From: an uncultured Kiritimatiellota bacterium
GTDB lineage: Bacteria; Verrucomicrobiota; Kiritimatiellia; RFP12; UBA1067
Direction: 5' to 3'
Assembly (NCBI GenBank): GCA_934635045.1
Contig: CAKTZA010000009.1
Coordinates: forward strand, 18,002 to 82,001
DNA: 64,000 nt
The translations under genes were made by a program, and so were the position numbers. Below are positions 24,001 to 32,191 of the stretch, piece by piece. Each line of letters begins with the position of its first letter. Position 1 is the stretch's first letter. Under the pieces are notes generated by a model that searched no databases, was not told the origin of the DNA, and saw nothing but the letters and a program-made list of their open reading frames with translations.

Positions 24001-24926
24001 TCATCGCCACGGTTCATGTCGCCGTGAAACCCATGCCAGCGATCCGCGAAAAGATGCAGCTCGGCAGGTATCTTCATCCGGCGGAGCTGACGGTATATCT
24101 GCGTTGAACCCAAAGGGGAGAAATCGTCCGCCCCCCCGTGGAACAGGCACATCGGGCAGGTCTTGCCGTCAAACGCAAGCTCTTTCACGAGCGCGACGTC
24201 GGGCGCATCTCCCTCGCGGGCGTTCGGCACGCCCTCGCCGTCTGTCAGCACGTATGCCGCAGCCTGCGGCACGGCGAAGAGCAGGTTGCACGGCAAGGCA
24301 TCGAGTTCGTCGACCGGGGCATACGCCGCCGTCTCCGACGATGTGGCCAGAAGGAGGACGAGCTTGGCGCCGGCCGATATTCCCGTGGCGCCGATCTTCT
24401 CCGGGCTGAAGCCCCACTTCGACGCATGCGCCCGCATGAACCGTATGGCCCTCTGCGCATCTTCCCAGCCGGACTGGTGTATTGCAAGCCCCTTCGGACG
24501 AGGTGTACGGTACGTCAGGTTCGCGACCGTCACGCCCGCGCGGACGAATCTGTCAATGGCCGGCTGCAGGCGTTCCGCGTCACAGCAGGACGAGAAGCCG
24601 CCGCCCGAGACCATGAGCACGGCAAGGTCGGTTCGATTGGACGGATTCGGCGCGTACCAGTCGATGTACGGTCGCCGAAAGTCCTCCGCGCGAAACATCT
24701 GGGCACGGGTCTCTTCCGCCTGCGCGGCGATCTGATGCGGCTGCTCGTCCGGCATCTTGCCTTCGGGCCAGATGTATTCGCGCAGGACTGGCCTTGCCGA
24801 AGGCGTCAGCGGCCCGAACGACGCCCGGTCATCCGGCGAACCCCATGTCCCAAACGCCCAAGACGATGCCGCCGCCACAAGGCAGACGAGTGACACGGCA
24901 CACTTTCGCACGCATTCAGCGTACAT
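21024..24926 (-). CDS. three-domain enzyme: two alpha/beta-hydrolase esterases and a GH78-like alpha-L-rhamnosidase
   Basis: 1300 residues with a signal peptide (CAVSLVCLVAAASSWA). Domain 1 (about 50-330) is an alpha/beta hydrolase: oxyanion MVSGGGF (106-111), nucleophile GISAGAK with Ser184, acid HGGADD and base His near 298. Domain 2 (about 355-640) repeats the plan: IYSGGAYF, GASAGGH with Ser472, LHGDADGW, RDHCF. After a beta-rich linker (about 640-960) comes a six-hairpin domain with DVPMDCPSRERAGWLGD (988-1004), the hallmark of GH78, then CYPSDHTDGLYIPTY and WVFVGWDESNDYV. It would remove two ester groups and a rhamnose from the same glycan. The start is chosen at ATG 24926 (GAGAGGATC upstream); it overlaps the DUF6259 gene by 11 nt. 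Confidence 0.85.
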   Translation of the reverse strand: MYAECVRKCAVSLVCLVAAASSWAFGTWGSPDDRASFGPLTPSARPVLREYIWPEGKMPDEQPHQIAAQAEETRAQMFRAEDFRRPYIDWYAPNPSNRTDLAVLMVSGGGFSSCCDAERLQPAIDRFVRAGVTVANLTYRTPRPKGLAIHQSGWEDAQRAIRFMRAHASKWGFSPEKIGATGISAGAKLVLLLATSSETAAYAPVDELDALPCNLLFAVPQAAAYVLTDGEGVPNAREGDAPDVALVKELAFDGKTCPMCLFHGGADDFSPLGSTQIYRQLRRMKIPAELHLFADRWHGFHGDMNRGDDGTAWDHWFDRALEFIRQMNFDGRLGDEVGLAARFPDDADRGGYERMPLWPEGKMPAAQTNQCVPYLEWHLPKTPRTKGIQIIYSGGAYFDNRPDSWDGVTSARRYLNEKGMTVVTLKYRTPRPTGLAKHTSAWQDLQRAVRVVRREAEARHLDPNRIGIMGASAGGHLTIMGATSSRRKSYWPVDETDLIPCNVQWGIALYPAYALTDGLDEPNRTGGNDDAARLAPEFSFDLSTCPMLFLHGDADGWAAMNSVKCWEQLRRMGVQGDLHTLAKRDHCFMNAAAPGTGSYTWLDRVWEFLNHKKFNAPDLFLAAQAVWPKGAGDTMNETFAFETELTAEDGLAELRIAAASCCKAELNGTFVSAGPARAPTGFARVDALPVRLNAGRNHLRIEVNAYRCNNFVYMNQSPFLAAEIVQNGRVLSATGGTNWTARAAERIVKTPRASFQRGFSEAYLIGGAPAPSRELEAVAAPRFIAREVPPCDFSLDRSFVEVDAYDIVCDESTPLPKTRCFENIAPPVFCGYKAEECEVNVWHELAKWRRAKPGVAGRKVQAKLYAGDHNTTGFLQVELACTEPGRFMVAMDEMRAPDGDVNPLRIEIAAGAIWDIRRPGRYVLEFFEPQTFKFARLAMRSGKATWKAPVVRRYRNAEAFNNVYVGADPVAAKVLAAAARTLAQCATDVPMDCPSRERAGWLGDSYFSGPSLQLLTGNASVERSFLRDYALAQGFPHLPKGMVAMCYPSDHTDGLYIPTYALWFLLEIEDYVRRTGDRETAKLLEGRVRELLKWFDGYVNADGLLEKLPSWVFVGWDESNDYVQDVNYPANMLYAGALDAVGRLYGWERCVRRADAIRSAVRAQAFDGAQFRDHAVRGKDGALAVRPEATETCQYYAFFTGTADSVRDAELWGRLVRGERGSLKKAGLFPGMQLRFLCLARAGMPELARKEALAYYADMACRTGTLWEHDAPQASCCHAFATGFVSLFADEIRPSKAVDL

Positions 24927-26952
24927 ACGTGATCCTCTCCCCATCTGCTTCAATGAATGGCACGCCCTCCTCCGGCATTCCGGCCTTCACGCCGAGCCCC
25001 TCAATCCACCAGCCATAGGGCGCCAGGCGATGCCCGTCAATCGTCCGAGGCACATCGCCAAGGTTCACGAGGAAGCGCACGCCACCGTATGTCGCCACAA
25101 CGGTTCCGTCGTCGGACGGCGTGGCCGGATCAATGCCACGCGCGAACAGGGGTGATCTGTCGTGTACAAACTCCGTGACACGGCCACCAACAGTCCGTGA
25201 AAGCACACGGGACTGTAGGGCGTGCAACCAGGCATACCAGCGCCGAATACGCTTATCCTTCGTCAGCTCATCTGCCTTGTACGCCACGACAATGTTGTAG
25301 CCGAGCGCAAGAACCCACGCGAGGACACGCTCGTTCCTGGTGAAACCCGCGAGATCATGATGGTAGAAAAGGAGCTTGTCTCGGAAGAGGCGCTGGGCCA
25401 CAGGTTCGAGAACCCACGTGTCAGCGGGGAAACGCTTTTCCTTGTGCAGTTTCCGTCCGACCATGTCCTCAAGCGGAACAGTCCCCCAGGCGCAGCCGGT
25501 CAGTCCGAGTTCTGAATCCGCCACCATGTCAAAGCCGTCCTCCGTGAAGAGCGGCATGTGGCGGCTGTCCTCCTCTACAATGGAAATCATACCCTCCTCA
25601 TGCGCCGTGACGGACGGGGAATGCGGGCTGAAGTCGCGAAACCACGGCAGGGAACCGCACTGATCCTGAAACAGGATGTCAGAGCCATAGGTCTCGCGCG
25701 CTTCACGCCGGGTGGCGCGGTTCGCCGCCTGCACGACCGGATGCCAGTACGTGATGTTGTAGCCCTTGTGCGGCCCGTACCTGAGCGTAATCGGGCTGCC
25801 GTCGCGCTTTCTGGCGATCGGCTCCATGCCGGCCTTCTTGAACACCTCCGACTTAAAGGGTTCGGAACCCCACCAGCATGGATTCGTGTACGGCATGAAC
25901 AGTCCGCCACGGGCATGGATGGCCGCCACCATGTTCTTGAAGTCGTCGGAGCTGCCAAACGTCTTCCGGGGCGGGAAGAAATCGGGATATGCGTTGTCGA
26001 AGCCATGCGGCATGTAGTCGTGGATATGGACGAGCGTCGGCATCGGCAAGTCCTCGGCAAGTGAGGTAATCCGCTTCGCGTCGGCAGCGAGGACGAGCAA
26101 CAGCGGAGAGGCGGCAAGCTTGCGCAGAAACGCCGTCCCGTCACGCGGCGGCAGTTTCGACGACAGCGAACGGCCGAGGCCATTTTCCTTCAGGTACGCC
26201 GCGAGGGACGAATCGACGGTTCCGCCCTCGACGATCCGCACCACTGGCGTCTCGACCGATTCGCCGGGCTTCAGCCAGTACGCCGATGCATGCGAATAGT
26301 ATCCGCCACGGCTATCGCCAGCCACAGTCGCCGATCCCGGAACGAACGGATGCGGATTCTTCCACGGCGCAAAATACCCGCGACGCTGGACGCCATAGAC
26401 CTGGAGGGACGCGCCGGATTTCGTCTCCAGACGCGCCCAGTCCGCAAAGAGCGGCGGGTAGGGGACGGAGTAGTTGCACTTGGACGTGAAGAATTTCTCG
26501 TTGAGCGCCATGCCCGTCGTCTCGTTGCCGCGACCCGGGTAGACGAACCTCGCCACATCGGCTGGACGAAAGCGCAGGTTCGCAGGGAAGTGGAATTCCT
26601 CGACGATGCCCTTCTTCGCCGTCAAGCGGGCTTTCATCGTCAAGGATCCGTCGCGCGGACGCACCGTCGTTACCGTGACATCCAAGACGGGAGACGACCA
26701 TTTCGAGACAACCGTATCGCCGCGTCGCGTCTCTGTGAATCGTCCGCCGATGCGGTCCTCCCGTTCGACCTGCGCCGCAGAAAGCCTATTCGTCTCGGCG
26801 AACTTCACGCGCCACAGGCCGTGTTCGCCGGATTCAAGATAGGTCTTTCCATGGACATCACGGGCCACGATACGCCCCTTCTCGCACCGCACCTCGCCCA
26901 TGGCGGGCAAAAGCGTGCAAGCAACCGCCGAAAACGCAAGCAAAGCTCTCAT
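24916..26952 (-). CDS. DUF6259-type putative glycoside hydrolase
   Basis: 678 residues with a signal peptide (MRALLAFSAVACTLLPAMG). An N-terminal beta-sandwich (about 20-270) is followed by a TIM barrel: PTLVHIHDYMPHGFDNAYPDFFP, IHARGGLFMPYTNPCWWG, ETYGSDILFQDQCGSLPWFRDF with the acidic residues expected at strand ends, EDGFDMVADSELGLTGCAW, then a short C-terminal beta domain. This is the layout of DUF6259 proteins, thought to be glycosidases of unknown specificity. It lies between a phosphoesterase and the double-esterase/GH78 enzyme in a four-gene operon, so the substrate is probably a rhamnose-containing polysaccharide (inference). ATG 26952 has GGGAGGG upstream. Confidence 0.78.
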   Translation of the reverse strand: MRALLAFSAVACTLLPAMGEVRCEKGRIVARDVHGKTYLESGEHGLWRVKFAETNRLSAAQVEREDRIGGRFTETRRGDTVVSKWSSPVLDVTVTTVRPRDGSLTMKARLTAKKGIVEEFHFPANLRFRPADVARFVYPGRGNETTGMALNEKFFTSKCNYSVPYPPLFADWARLETKSGASLQVYGVQRRGYFAPWKNPHPFVPGSATVAGDSRGGYYSHASAYWLKPGESVETPVVRIVEGGTVDSSLAAYLKENGLGRSLSSKLPPRDGTAFLRKLAASPLLLVLAADAKRITSLAEDLPMPTLVHIHDYMPHGFDNAYPDFFPPRKTFGSSDDFKNMVAAIHARGGLFMPYTNPCWWGSEPFKSEVFKKAGMEPIARKRDGSPITLRYGPHKGYNITYWHPVVQAANRATRREARETYGSDILFQDQCGSLPWFRDFSPHSPSVTAHEEGMISIVEEDSRHMPLFTEDGFDMVADSELGLTGCAWGTVPLEDMVGRKLHKEKRFPADTWVLEPVAQRLFRDKLLFYHHDLAGFTRNERVLAWVLALGYNIVVAYKADELTKDKRIRRWYAWLHALQSRVLSRTVGGRVTEFVHDRSPLFARGIDPATPSDDGTVVATYGGVRFLVNLGDVPRTIDGHRLAPYGWWIEGLGVKAGMPEEGVPFIEADGERITYVR

Positions 26953-26984
26953 CCGCCCCTCCCAGCTTTCAGGTATCACGCCAT

Positions 26985-28520
26985 TCAGGCCAACTTCATC
27001 CAGTTAGACGCGACGGAACGCCCTTCATTCCCCCAGCAGTCTGCCGGCGTGACAACGAACCGCACGCTCCGGTTGCGAGGTATCACGTCACCGAAAAACG
27101 CACACGTGCACGGCCCCTTCTCACGAGACTCGGCCTGCATGCCATCCGGCGGGAAAACCCGGCTCTCGGCTGCCGTCCGCACCGTATCCGCATCGCGCAC
27201 CTCGCAGCGAACGCCAAAATCGTAGGCCCGTATCGGCGAACCGGCAAGCGTCGTGACGGGCGGGAACGAAACCACGACCTGCTCGCGCGGCGTCTTGTCG
27301 TCACTGTAGCCGTCCTTCGCCCGGCGATGTCCATCCTTCACGCGCTTGGCCGTCACCTTCGCGCCCGGCGCGAACTGGGGAGGCGTGGCCTTCGCAGCCT
27401 CGGCGCGGCGGCGGAAGTCGAACGTCGCCACGCCCTGCGGCGGAACCGTGCGCCCGCCGTAGAGAGGAATAATCCAGTCCGGTCCAAGCGACTGGTCGTG
27501 CGTCCACTCGCGCCGCTCGAATACGATGCGGTCTCCGTAGACCGACATCAGCATACCCTGCCGGACGCTGTGCACGTCCACCTTCGGCATCTCCTGCGGC
27601 GGCGTGCGGTTGAAGTCGGCGCAGTTGAAGCCGTTTTCCCTGCCCGGAACGGTGAACTCGTGCCCACGTGCACAGGAACATCCGACCGAGGTGAACTCAC
27701 CCTGCCAAACGCACTTCTCGTCCGTCAGCGACTGGTGCTCGTGCCCCGTGAGCGCAAGGCAGTTGGGATAGCCGTTCAGGGCCTTTCGCGTCAGGCCCCT
27801 GTCAAAGGACTTGATCCACTTTTCGCCGCGCAGGAGCCACGTTGCGTATGTCGTGTCCTCCACGTACTCGTGCTGGACGTAGAAGAACGGACGATCCTTG
27901 GGGAGATCGAGCGTGGGCAGGAACTCCGGCAGCGGCGTACGCTCGTTTTTGAAGCCCTTGGCGTACTTATGGCCCTGTTCGTCCCCCAAGATGCTCATCC
28001 AGTTGCGCAGGATGAACGTGTACCCCTTCACGGTCTTCGCGCGGATCGGCTTGTAGTCCTCCCCAAAGCAGCTCTGCCACACTTCCTGTTTGCGCCAATG
28101 GAACGCTTCGGCCTTCGACTCGTCGAATGTTTTGAACCAGCTTCCGGCAAATGCGTCCTCATCGTGGTTCCCTGTCACGAAAAGCTTTTCGATGCGGACG
28201 CCATCCGAACGGCGATCGTCTGGGAAAACCTTCCGCCAGGTACGCGCCACGGACTCGAACTCGCACCTGCGGCTCGTGGTCGTGAGGTCACCGGCGATCA
28301 GCACGGCATCGACCTTGCGGCTGTCGTAGAAGCGCAGCGCCTTCTCGAAGAAATTGGCGTTGTCGTCCCGCGTGATGTGGATGTCCGAAAGAACCCCCAC
28401 GATCAGGTTGGGCCTTGCGCCCTTCGGCAAGGAGGCCAACGCCGTGTGCGCCGTCTTCGACATGGCAGACGGCACCAGCGCCGCCCCTGTCGCACCCAAA
28501 AGAAACTCGCGTCGATTCAT
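26985..28520 (-). CDS. secreted metallophosphoesterase (calcineurin-like), Tat-type signal
   Basis: 511 residues. The N-terminus MNRREFLLGATGAALVPSA is a twin-arginine-like signal. The metal-site motifs of the calcineurin-like fold follow in order: VGVLSDIHITRDD, VDAVLIAGDLTTT, KLFVTGNHDEDAF, the YVQHEYVED histidine region and NCLALTGHEHQS. After about residue 330 there is a beta-rich C-terminal domain with FPPVTTLAGSPIRAYDFGV, resembling a fibronectin-type module. Relatives cleave phosphate mono- or diesters outside the cytoplasm. Placed second in the polysaccharide operon, 28 nt after the lectin gene. Confidence 0.85.
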   Translation of the reverse strand: MNRREFLLGATGAALVPSAMSKTAHTALASLPKGARPNLIVGVLSDIHITRDDNANFFEKALRFYDSRKVDAVLIAGDLTTTSRRCEFESVARTWRKVFPDDRRSDGVRIEKLFVTGNHDEDAFAGSWFKTFDESKAEAFHWRKQEVWQSCFGEDYKPIRAKTVKGYTFILRNWMSILGDEQGHKYAKGFKNERTPLPEFLPTLDLPKDRPFFYVQHEYVEDTTYATWLLRGEKWIKSFDRGLTRKALNGYPNCLALTGHEHQSLTDEKCVWQGEFTSVGCSCARGHEFTVPGRENGFNCADFNRTPPQEMPKVDVHSVRQGMLMSVYGDRIVFERREWTHDQSLGPDWIIPLYGGRTVPPQGVATFDFRRRAEAAKATPPQFAPGAKVTAKRVKDGHRRAKDGYSDDKTPREQVVVSFPPVTTLAGSPIRAYDFGVRCEVRDADTVRTAAESRVFPPDGMQAESREKGPCTCAFFGDVIPRNRSVRFVVTPADCWGNEGRSVASNWMKLA

Positions 28521-28548
28521 CTCTATTCCTCTTTTTCTTTGTTTTTGG

Positions 28549-30846
28549 TTAACGAATAATCAGGCAGAAGCCAGTACCCAAAATCACCGAACCAAGACCT
28601 TCCACCCAGTCGCAGTCCAAGGCCGTCCACGTGCCGCGCCGGAAGGTCTCCCCCGACACGGTCGCACTGCGGAAAAAGGCCGCTACCCCCGGTGCCACAG
28701 ACAGTCTCGCGCCTCGTGAAAGTCTTGCGCGCGTTCCGCTCGTGACCTTGTCGTTGCGGTCGATGCCGAAATCCACGGCATCAAGCGACAGGATGGAATC
28801 TGTCGGCAACGACAGCACACCGTCCGTCACAATCCCGAACCGAAGGTCTGACGCATAGGCGACTTCAAGGCCATCGATCAAAACAGATGTCGTGCGACCG
28901 CCGGTGGCAGAGGTGAACGCAAGGTAGGCCTTTTCGCTACCGCAGATTTCCGTAAGATCCACCCCCGTCCACATGCGGGTAAACACGACAGGCTCAACCT
29001 TGTCGTCCTGCTCCTGCTTGAGCGTAAGCGTCACAGTCTTTGCGACCGTATCGCTTTCAAGCGCAAAGTCAAAGGTGCGCGTCAGCAGGATGTCCTTGCC
29101 GTTCGCATCCTTCTCCCCCGCATACGTGTTGAAGTAGATCATCGGGTCTGTGATGTAGCGGTTGTCCGGGTTCTTCTTGTCAAAGGCGTCCTCCCATCGG
29201 CCGTTTCTCCCGAAGCGGTATTGTCCCATGTGATCCCATGTTGTATAGTTGACGAAGCCGATGGCCAAGCTGTTCGTGATCGCGGCGGATGCGTTTGTCG
29301 CCGAATGGTAGCCCAAGTCACTGCTCACGTTCCATTCGCCGCAAGCCGAAAAGCCGCGCGGATCGTTATGAAGGACGAGCGCAAAGCCCCATGCGCCCGA
29401 ACCGGTCATCGTCGCCCGACCGGAAACCCTCATCCGTCCGGCAATCGCGATTGGACGCTTTCGCGCTGTCAGGGACACGTTTTCTCTGGTCGCGCTCCCG
29501 ACCCTTAGGCCAATCGTGCCATCCGCATTCTGCTGGTAAGGGGATTCAGATGCGGCGGCGACAGAATCGCCGTTGGCATTGAAGCGATCATAATGCCAAA
29601 GTCCGTTCGCGGCATCGGACGGCACCGACACCGCATTCGGCAGGCTTGAAAACGAGATGTCACCATCCGATGAACAGACGCCAAGGTTCAACACCTGATC
29701 GTTGGAATCGAGGTTCACGAGAGACACGTCCGTCTGTGGCGCAGTGAAACGAACCGTGCCCGCCAGGCGATTGGTCGCAAATGGAGAGTTCGACGAGACA
29801 ATGATTTCCGGCGATGCAGTCGTGACGACAAGCGACTTCAGGAATGTGTCATCCTGTCCGTCATTGATTCTGAGATTGGAAATCGTTCCGTACGTCGTGC
29901 GTCCGCCCGAATCCGTCGTGAACGCAAGGTACGCCGTGTTGCCCTCGCAGATCTCCGTCAAGTCCGTGTTCTCCAGCGTACGCGTAAAGACGACATCCGC
30001 GCCGTCCTGTTCCTGTGTGAGCGTCAGCGTCACCGTCTTCGCGGACGTGTCGCTCGCAAGCACGAAATCAAACACCCGCGTAGAGGCGACCTCGGGCGTC
30101 ACCGTGGTGTCAGCCGTGTTGAAGAAAATCATCGGGTCTGTCGTCGCCGTCTCCGTCCAATTGCCGTTTCGTCCAATCCTGTAGCGGCCAAAGTAGTCCT
30201 TCTTGTGGAAATTGACGAAGCCGACGGCAAAGCTCTTCAGGATTGGATCGGTCGTCTGGGCATAGCACAGCCCCTCGTTGCCGGCTTGCGTCCCCTTCGC
30301 CTCGTAGCCGCGCAGATCGTTGTGGAGAACAATCGCAAGCCCCCAAGCGCCGGTGCCGGACAGCGTTACGCGCCCGGAGATCGACATCTTGCCATCGAGC
30401 CGCACCGGCACCTTGCGAGACGTGACCGTCGAGCCCCAGCTTGTGTTTGTGCCGACGGCAAGCGCCCCTCCGCCAAGATCAAAAGGATCGCCCGTCTCGG
30501 TTCTGATTGACTGGGTCACGTTCCCGACCTTAATCGCAGTCTCGGCCCGATAATACCAGTCTTCAGGCACCTCCCTCGCACACATAAGCTCCAGAGAACC
30601 GGCCTCGTAGACAAGGTCAAGGTCACGCGCCGCAGTCCTCGTCAGCGCAAGCCGCCCCTCGCCTCTCTTGTGGACGGTCTCGCCCGCAAGCGCAGAAAAA
30701 TCCGAGGCCGTCGGCCTTGCACACGCTCCGGCAGGGACGTTCACGGCCCATGTGTCACCCTCCTTTTCCACAATTTGCGCAAACAGAAGCAGACACGGAA
30801 AAAGAGCCGTGACCAGGCTGACGACCGCCTTTTTACTGTTGAACAT
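28549..30846 (-). CDS. secreted protein with two tandem L-type-lectin-like domains
   Basis: 765 residues with a signal peptide (AVVSLVTALFPCLLLFA). Two closely similar modules, about residues 80-320 and 430-690, each carry GTGAWGLAIVLHND or GSGAWGFALVLHND, AVGFVNF/AIGFVNYT, a YRIGRNGNW/YRFGRNGRW strand, DPMIYFNT, TLTLxQEQD and LTEICxxxxAYLAFTxxxGGRTT. The GxWGxxxVLHND strand is typical of L-type (legume-like) lectins, so each is probably a sugar-binding beta-sandwich. The end (SGETFRRGTWTALDCDWVEGLGSVIL) is a strand pattern common in large surface proteins of Kiritimatiellae. It leads the polysaccharide operon; ATG 30846 has AGAGGTG upstream. Confidence 0.75.
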   Translation of the reverse strand: MFNSKKAVVSLVTALFPCLLLFAQIVEKEGDTWAVNVPAGACARPTASDFSALAGETVHKRGEGRLALTRTAARDLDLVYEAGSLELMCAREVPEDWYYRAETAIKVGNVTQSIRTETGDPFDLGGGALAVGTNTSWGSTVTSRKVPVRLDGKMSISGRVTLSGTGAWGLAIVLHNDLRGYEAKGTQAGNEGLCYAQTTDPILKSFAVGFVNFHKKDYFGRYRIGRNGNWTETATTDPMIFFNTADTTVTPEVASTRVFDFVLASDTSAKTVTLTLTQEQDGADVVFTRTLENTDLTEICEGNTAYLAFTTDSGGRTTYGTISNLRINDGQDDTFLKSLVVTTASPEIIVSSNSPFATNRLAGTVRFTAPQTDVSLVNLDSNDQVLNLGVCSSDGDISFSSLPNAVSVPSDAANGLWHYDRFNANGDSVAAASESPYQQNADGTIGLRVGSATRENVSLTARKRPIAIAGRMRVSGRATMTGSGAWGFALVLHNDPRGFSACGEWNVSSDLGYHSATNASAAITNSLAIGFVNYTTWDHMGQYRFGRNGRWEDAFDKKNPDNRYITDPMIYFNTYAGEKDANGKDILLTRTFDFALESDTVAKTVTLTLKQEQDDKVEPVVFTRMWTGVDLTEICGSEKAYLAFTSATGGRTTSVLIDGLEVAYASDLRFGIVTDGVLSLPTDSILSLDAVDFGIDRNDKVTSGTRARLSRGARLSVAPGVAAFFRSATVSGETFRRGTWTALDCDWVEGLGSVILGTGFCLIIR

Positions 30847-30881
30847 ACACACCTCTTATGGTTTGAACAATTATTGGACAG

Positions 30882-30897
30882 TGCCTCTTCAAAGGCA
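30882..30897. promoter_or_regulatory. candidate operator at the lectin-operon start site
   Basis: Perfect inverted repeat TGCCT-N6-AGGCA lying just downstream of the -10 box, about where the transcript should begin. The XylR-type regulator gene ends 83 bp away, so it may bind here, but this is not shown. Confidence 0.45.
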
Positions 30898-30902
30898 TTT
30901 GA

Positions 30903-30911
30903 ATTATACCA
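30903..30911 (-). promoter_or_regulatory. extended -10 promoter for the lectin / phosphoesterase / DUF6259 / GH78 operon
   Basis: TGGTATAAT, 56 nt before ATG 30846, with a clear ribosome-binding site in the leader. Confidence 0.7.
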
Positions 30912-30979
30912 AATTCGGTCACGCAAAAGAGAACAGTCTGTCCGACGAAAAGCAAACAAATTGTCCGGCAATCCGAAGC

Positions 30980-32167
30980 CTATGTCCGCCGCGACTTTTC
31001 GCGCCACTGCGCGAGCGTGTGTCCCGTTGCCGCCTTGAACACGCGGCGCAGGTCAACCAGAGACGAAAAGCCGCAGAAGTCGGGCAGGGACGCAAGGTCG
31101 TGGTCGCCGCCCCGGATCAGCTCCTTCACCCGCGCAATGCGCCGGCTGCGGATCTCCTCCAGGATCGTATGGCCCAGGCACGCGCGAAAACGCTGATGGC
31201 CGTAAGAACGCCGACAGCCCATGACCGCGATGACGTCTGCCGACGTGATGCGGTCGGTCGCGTGCCGGCGGATGAACTCCAGCGCCCGCATGACACGCCC
31301 GTCACAGACGGGCAGAAGCTGCGTCGATGCGCGGCGCACGACCTGCGCGACGCCAAAGGTCGCGGCCTGTCCCCGAACGTCCTCGCCCGCCAGCAGACGA
31401 TGCAGCGTCTGCGCGGACAGGTAGCCGCACGACTCGAAGTCCTGTTCGACGCTCGTCAGCGTCGGGTCGCCGCTCTCGCAGATGTCGCGCCGGTTGTCCA
31501 CGCCCACGAGCGCGATCTCGTCCGGGATGCCGATGCCCTCCGCGAGGCAGATGCTGCGGACGCACTCGGCCACCACGTCGTTCGCGGCGAACACGCCGCA
31601 GGGTCTCGGCAGGGCCATCAGCCACGTCCGCAGGGCGCGCATCCGCCGCGCCGCCGTCGTTGCCGGGACGGCAAACCGGCTGAACGTCGCGCCGTGGGCT
31701 TGCGCCCGCCGCGCGAACACGTCGCCTCGCCCCACGCTCCACGCGCGACACGGGTCGGCGACGAACGGCACATAGGCGAAATGGACGAGCCCCTGCCGGA
31801 CAAGCTCGTCGAACGCCGCACCCGCCACGGCTTCCGCATCGCTCGACACGCACGCGAACGGCGCACGATCCGCGCCAACCGCGTCCGGCGAACTGTCGCA
31901 GAACACGACCGGAACCCCGTTCAGTCCGGGCATTTCGGACAGCGTCTCGACCGAAAGCCCCGCGTCCGCCAGAAGCCCAACCGGACGCCACTGGTCAACA
32001 AGCCCGCCCAGGATGTCCCGGTAGTCGATGCGGAGCAGCGTCCAGCCCGCCACGTCGGCGTAGCGCCGAATGCCCTTCACAAGACGCACGGACGACTCGT
32101 CCACCGCAATCCGCAAAACCAGCACGCACGGACGCGCGGCAGTCGTTCCCCGGTGGCGTTTGACCAT
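30980..32167 (-). CDS. XylR-type regulator (LacI-like sensor domain plus AraC helix-turn-helix)
   Basis: 395 residues. The first 270 are a periplasmic-binding-protein-like sensor (RLVKGIRRYADVAGWTLLRIDY, HFAYVPF, RRMRALRTWLMALPRPCGVFAANDVVAECV, IPDEIALVGVDNRRDICESGDPTLTSVEQDFESCGYLSAQTL). Residues about 285-395 are an AraC-type DNA-binding region (RVMRALEFIRRHATDRITSADVIAVMGCRRSYGHQRFRACLGHTILEEIRSRRIARVKEL and SLVDLRRVFKAATGHTLAQWR). This is the plan of XylR, which binds a sugar and activates catabolic genes. It is the last gene of the GH97-rlmD-miaB run and lies just upstream of the lectin-GH78 operon, its likely target. Confidence 0.88.
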   Translation of the reverse strand: MVKRHRGTTAARPCVLVLRIAVDESSVRLVKGIRRYADVAGWTLLRIDYRDILGGLVDQWRPVGLLADAGLSVETLSEMPGLNGVPVVFCDSSPDAVGADRAPFACVSSDAEAVAGAAFDELVRQGLVHFAYVPFVADPCRAWSVGRGDVFARRAQAHGATFSRFAVPATTAARRMRALRTWLMALPRPCGVFAANDVVAECVRSICLAEGIGIPDEIALVGVDNRRDICESGDPTLTSVEQDFESCGYLSAQTLHRLLAGEDVRGQAATFGVAQVVRRASTQLLPVCDGRVMRALEFIRRHATDRITSADVIAVMGCRRSYGHQRFRACLGHTILEEIRSRRIARVKELIRGGDHDLASLPDFCGFSSLVDLRRVFKAATGHTLAQWREKSRRT

Positions 32168-32191
32168 GTGTCTGCTCCTTCCGCAGCCTCT

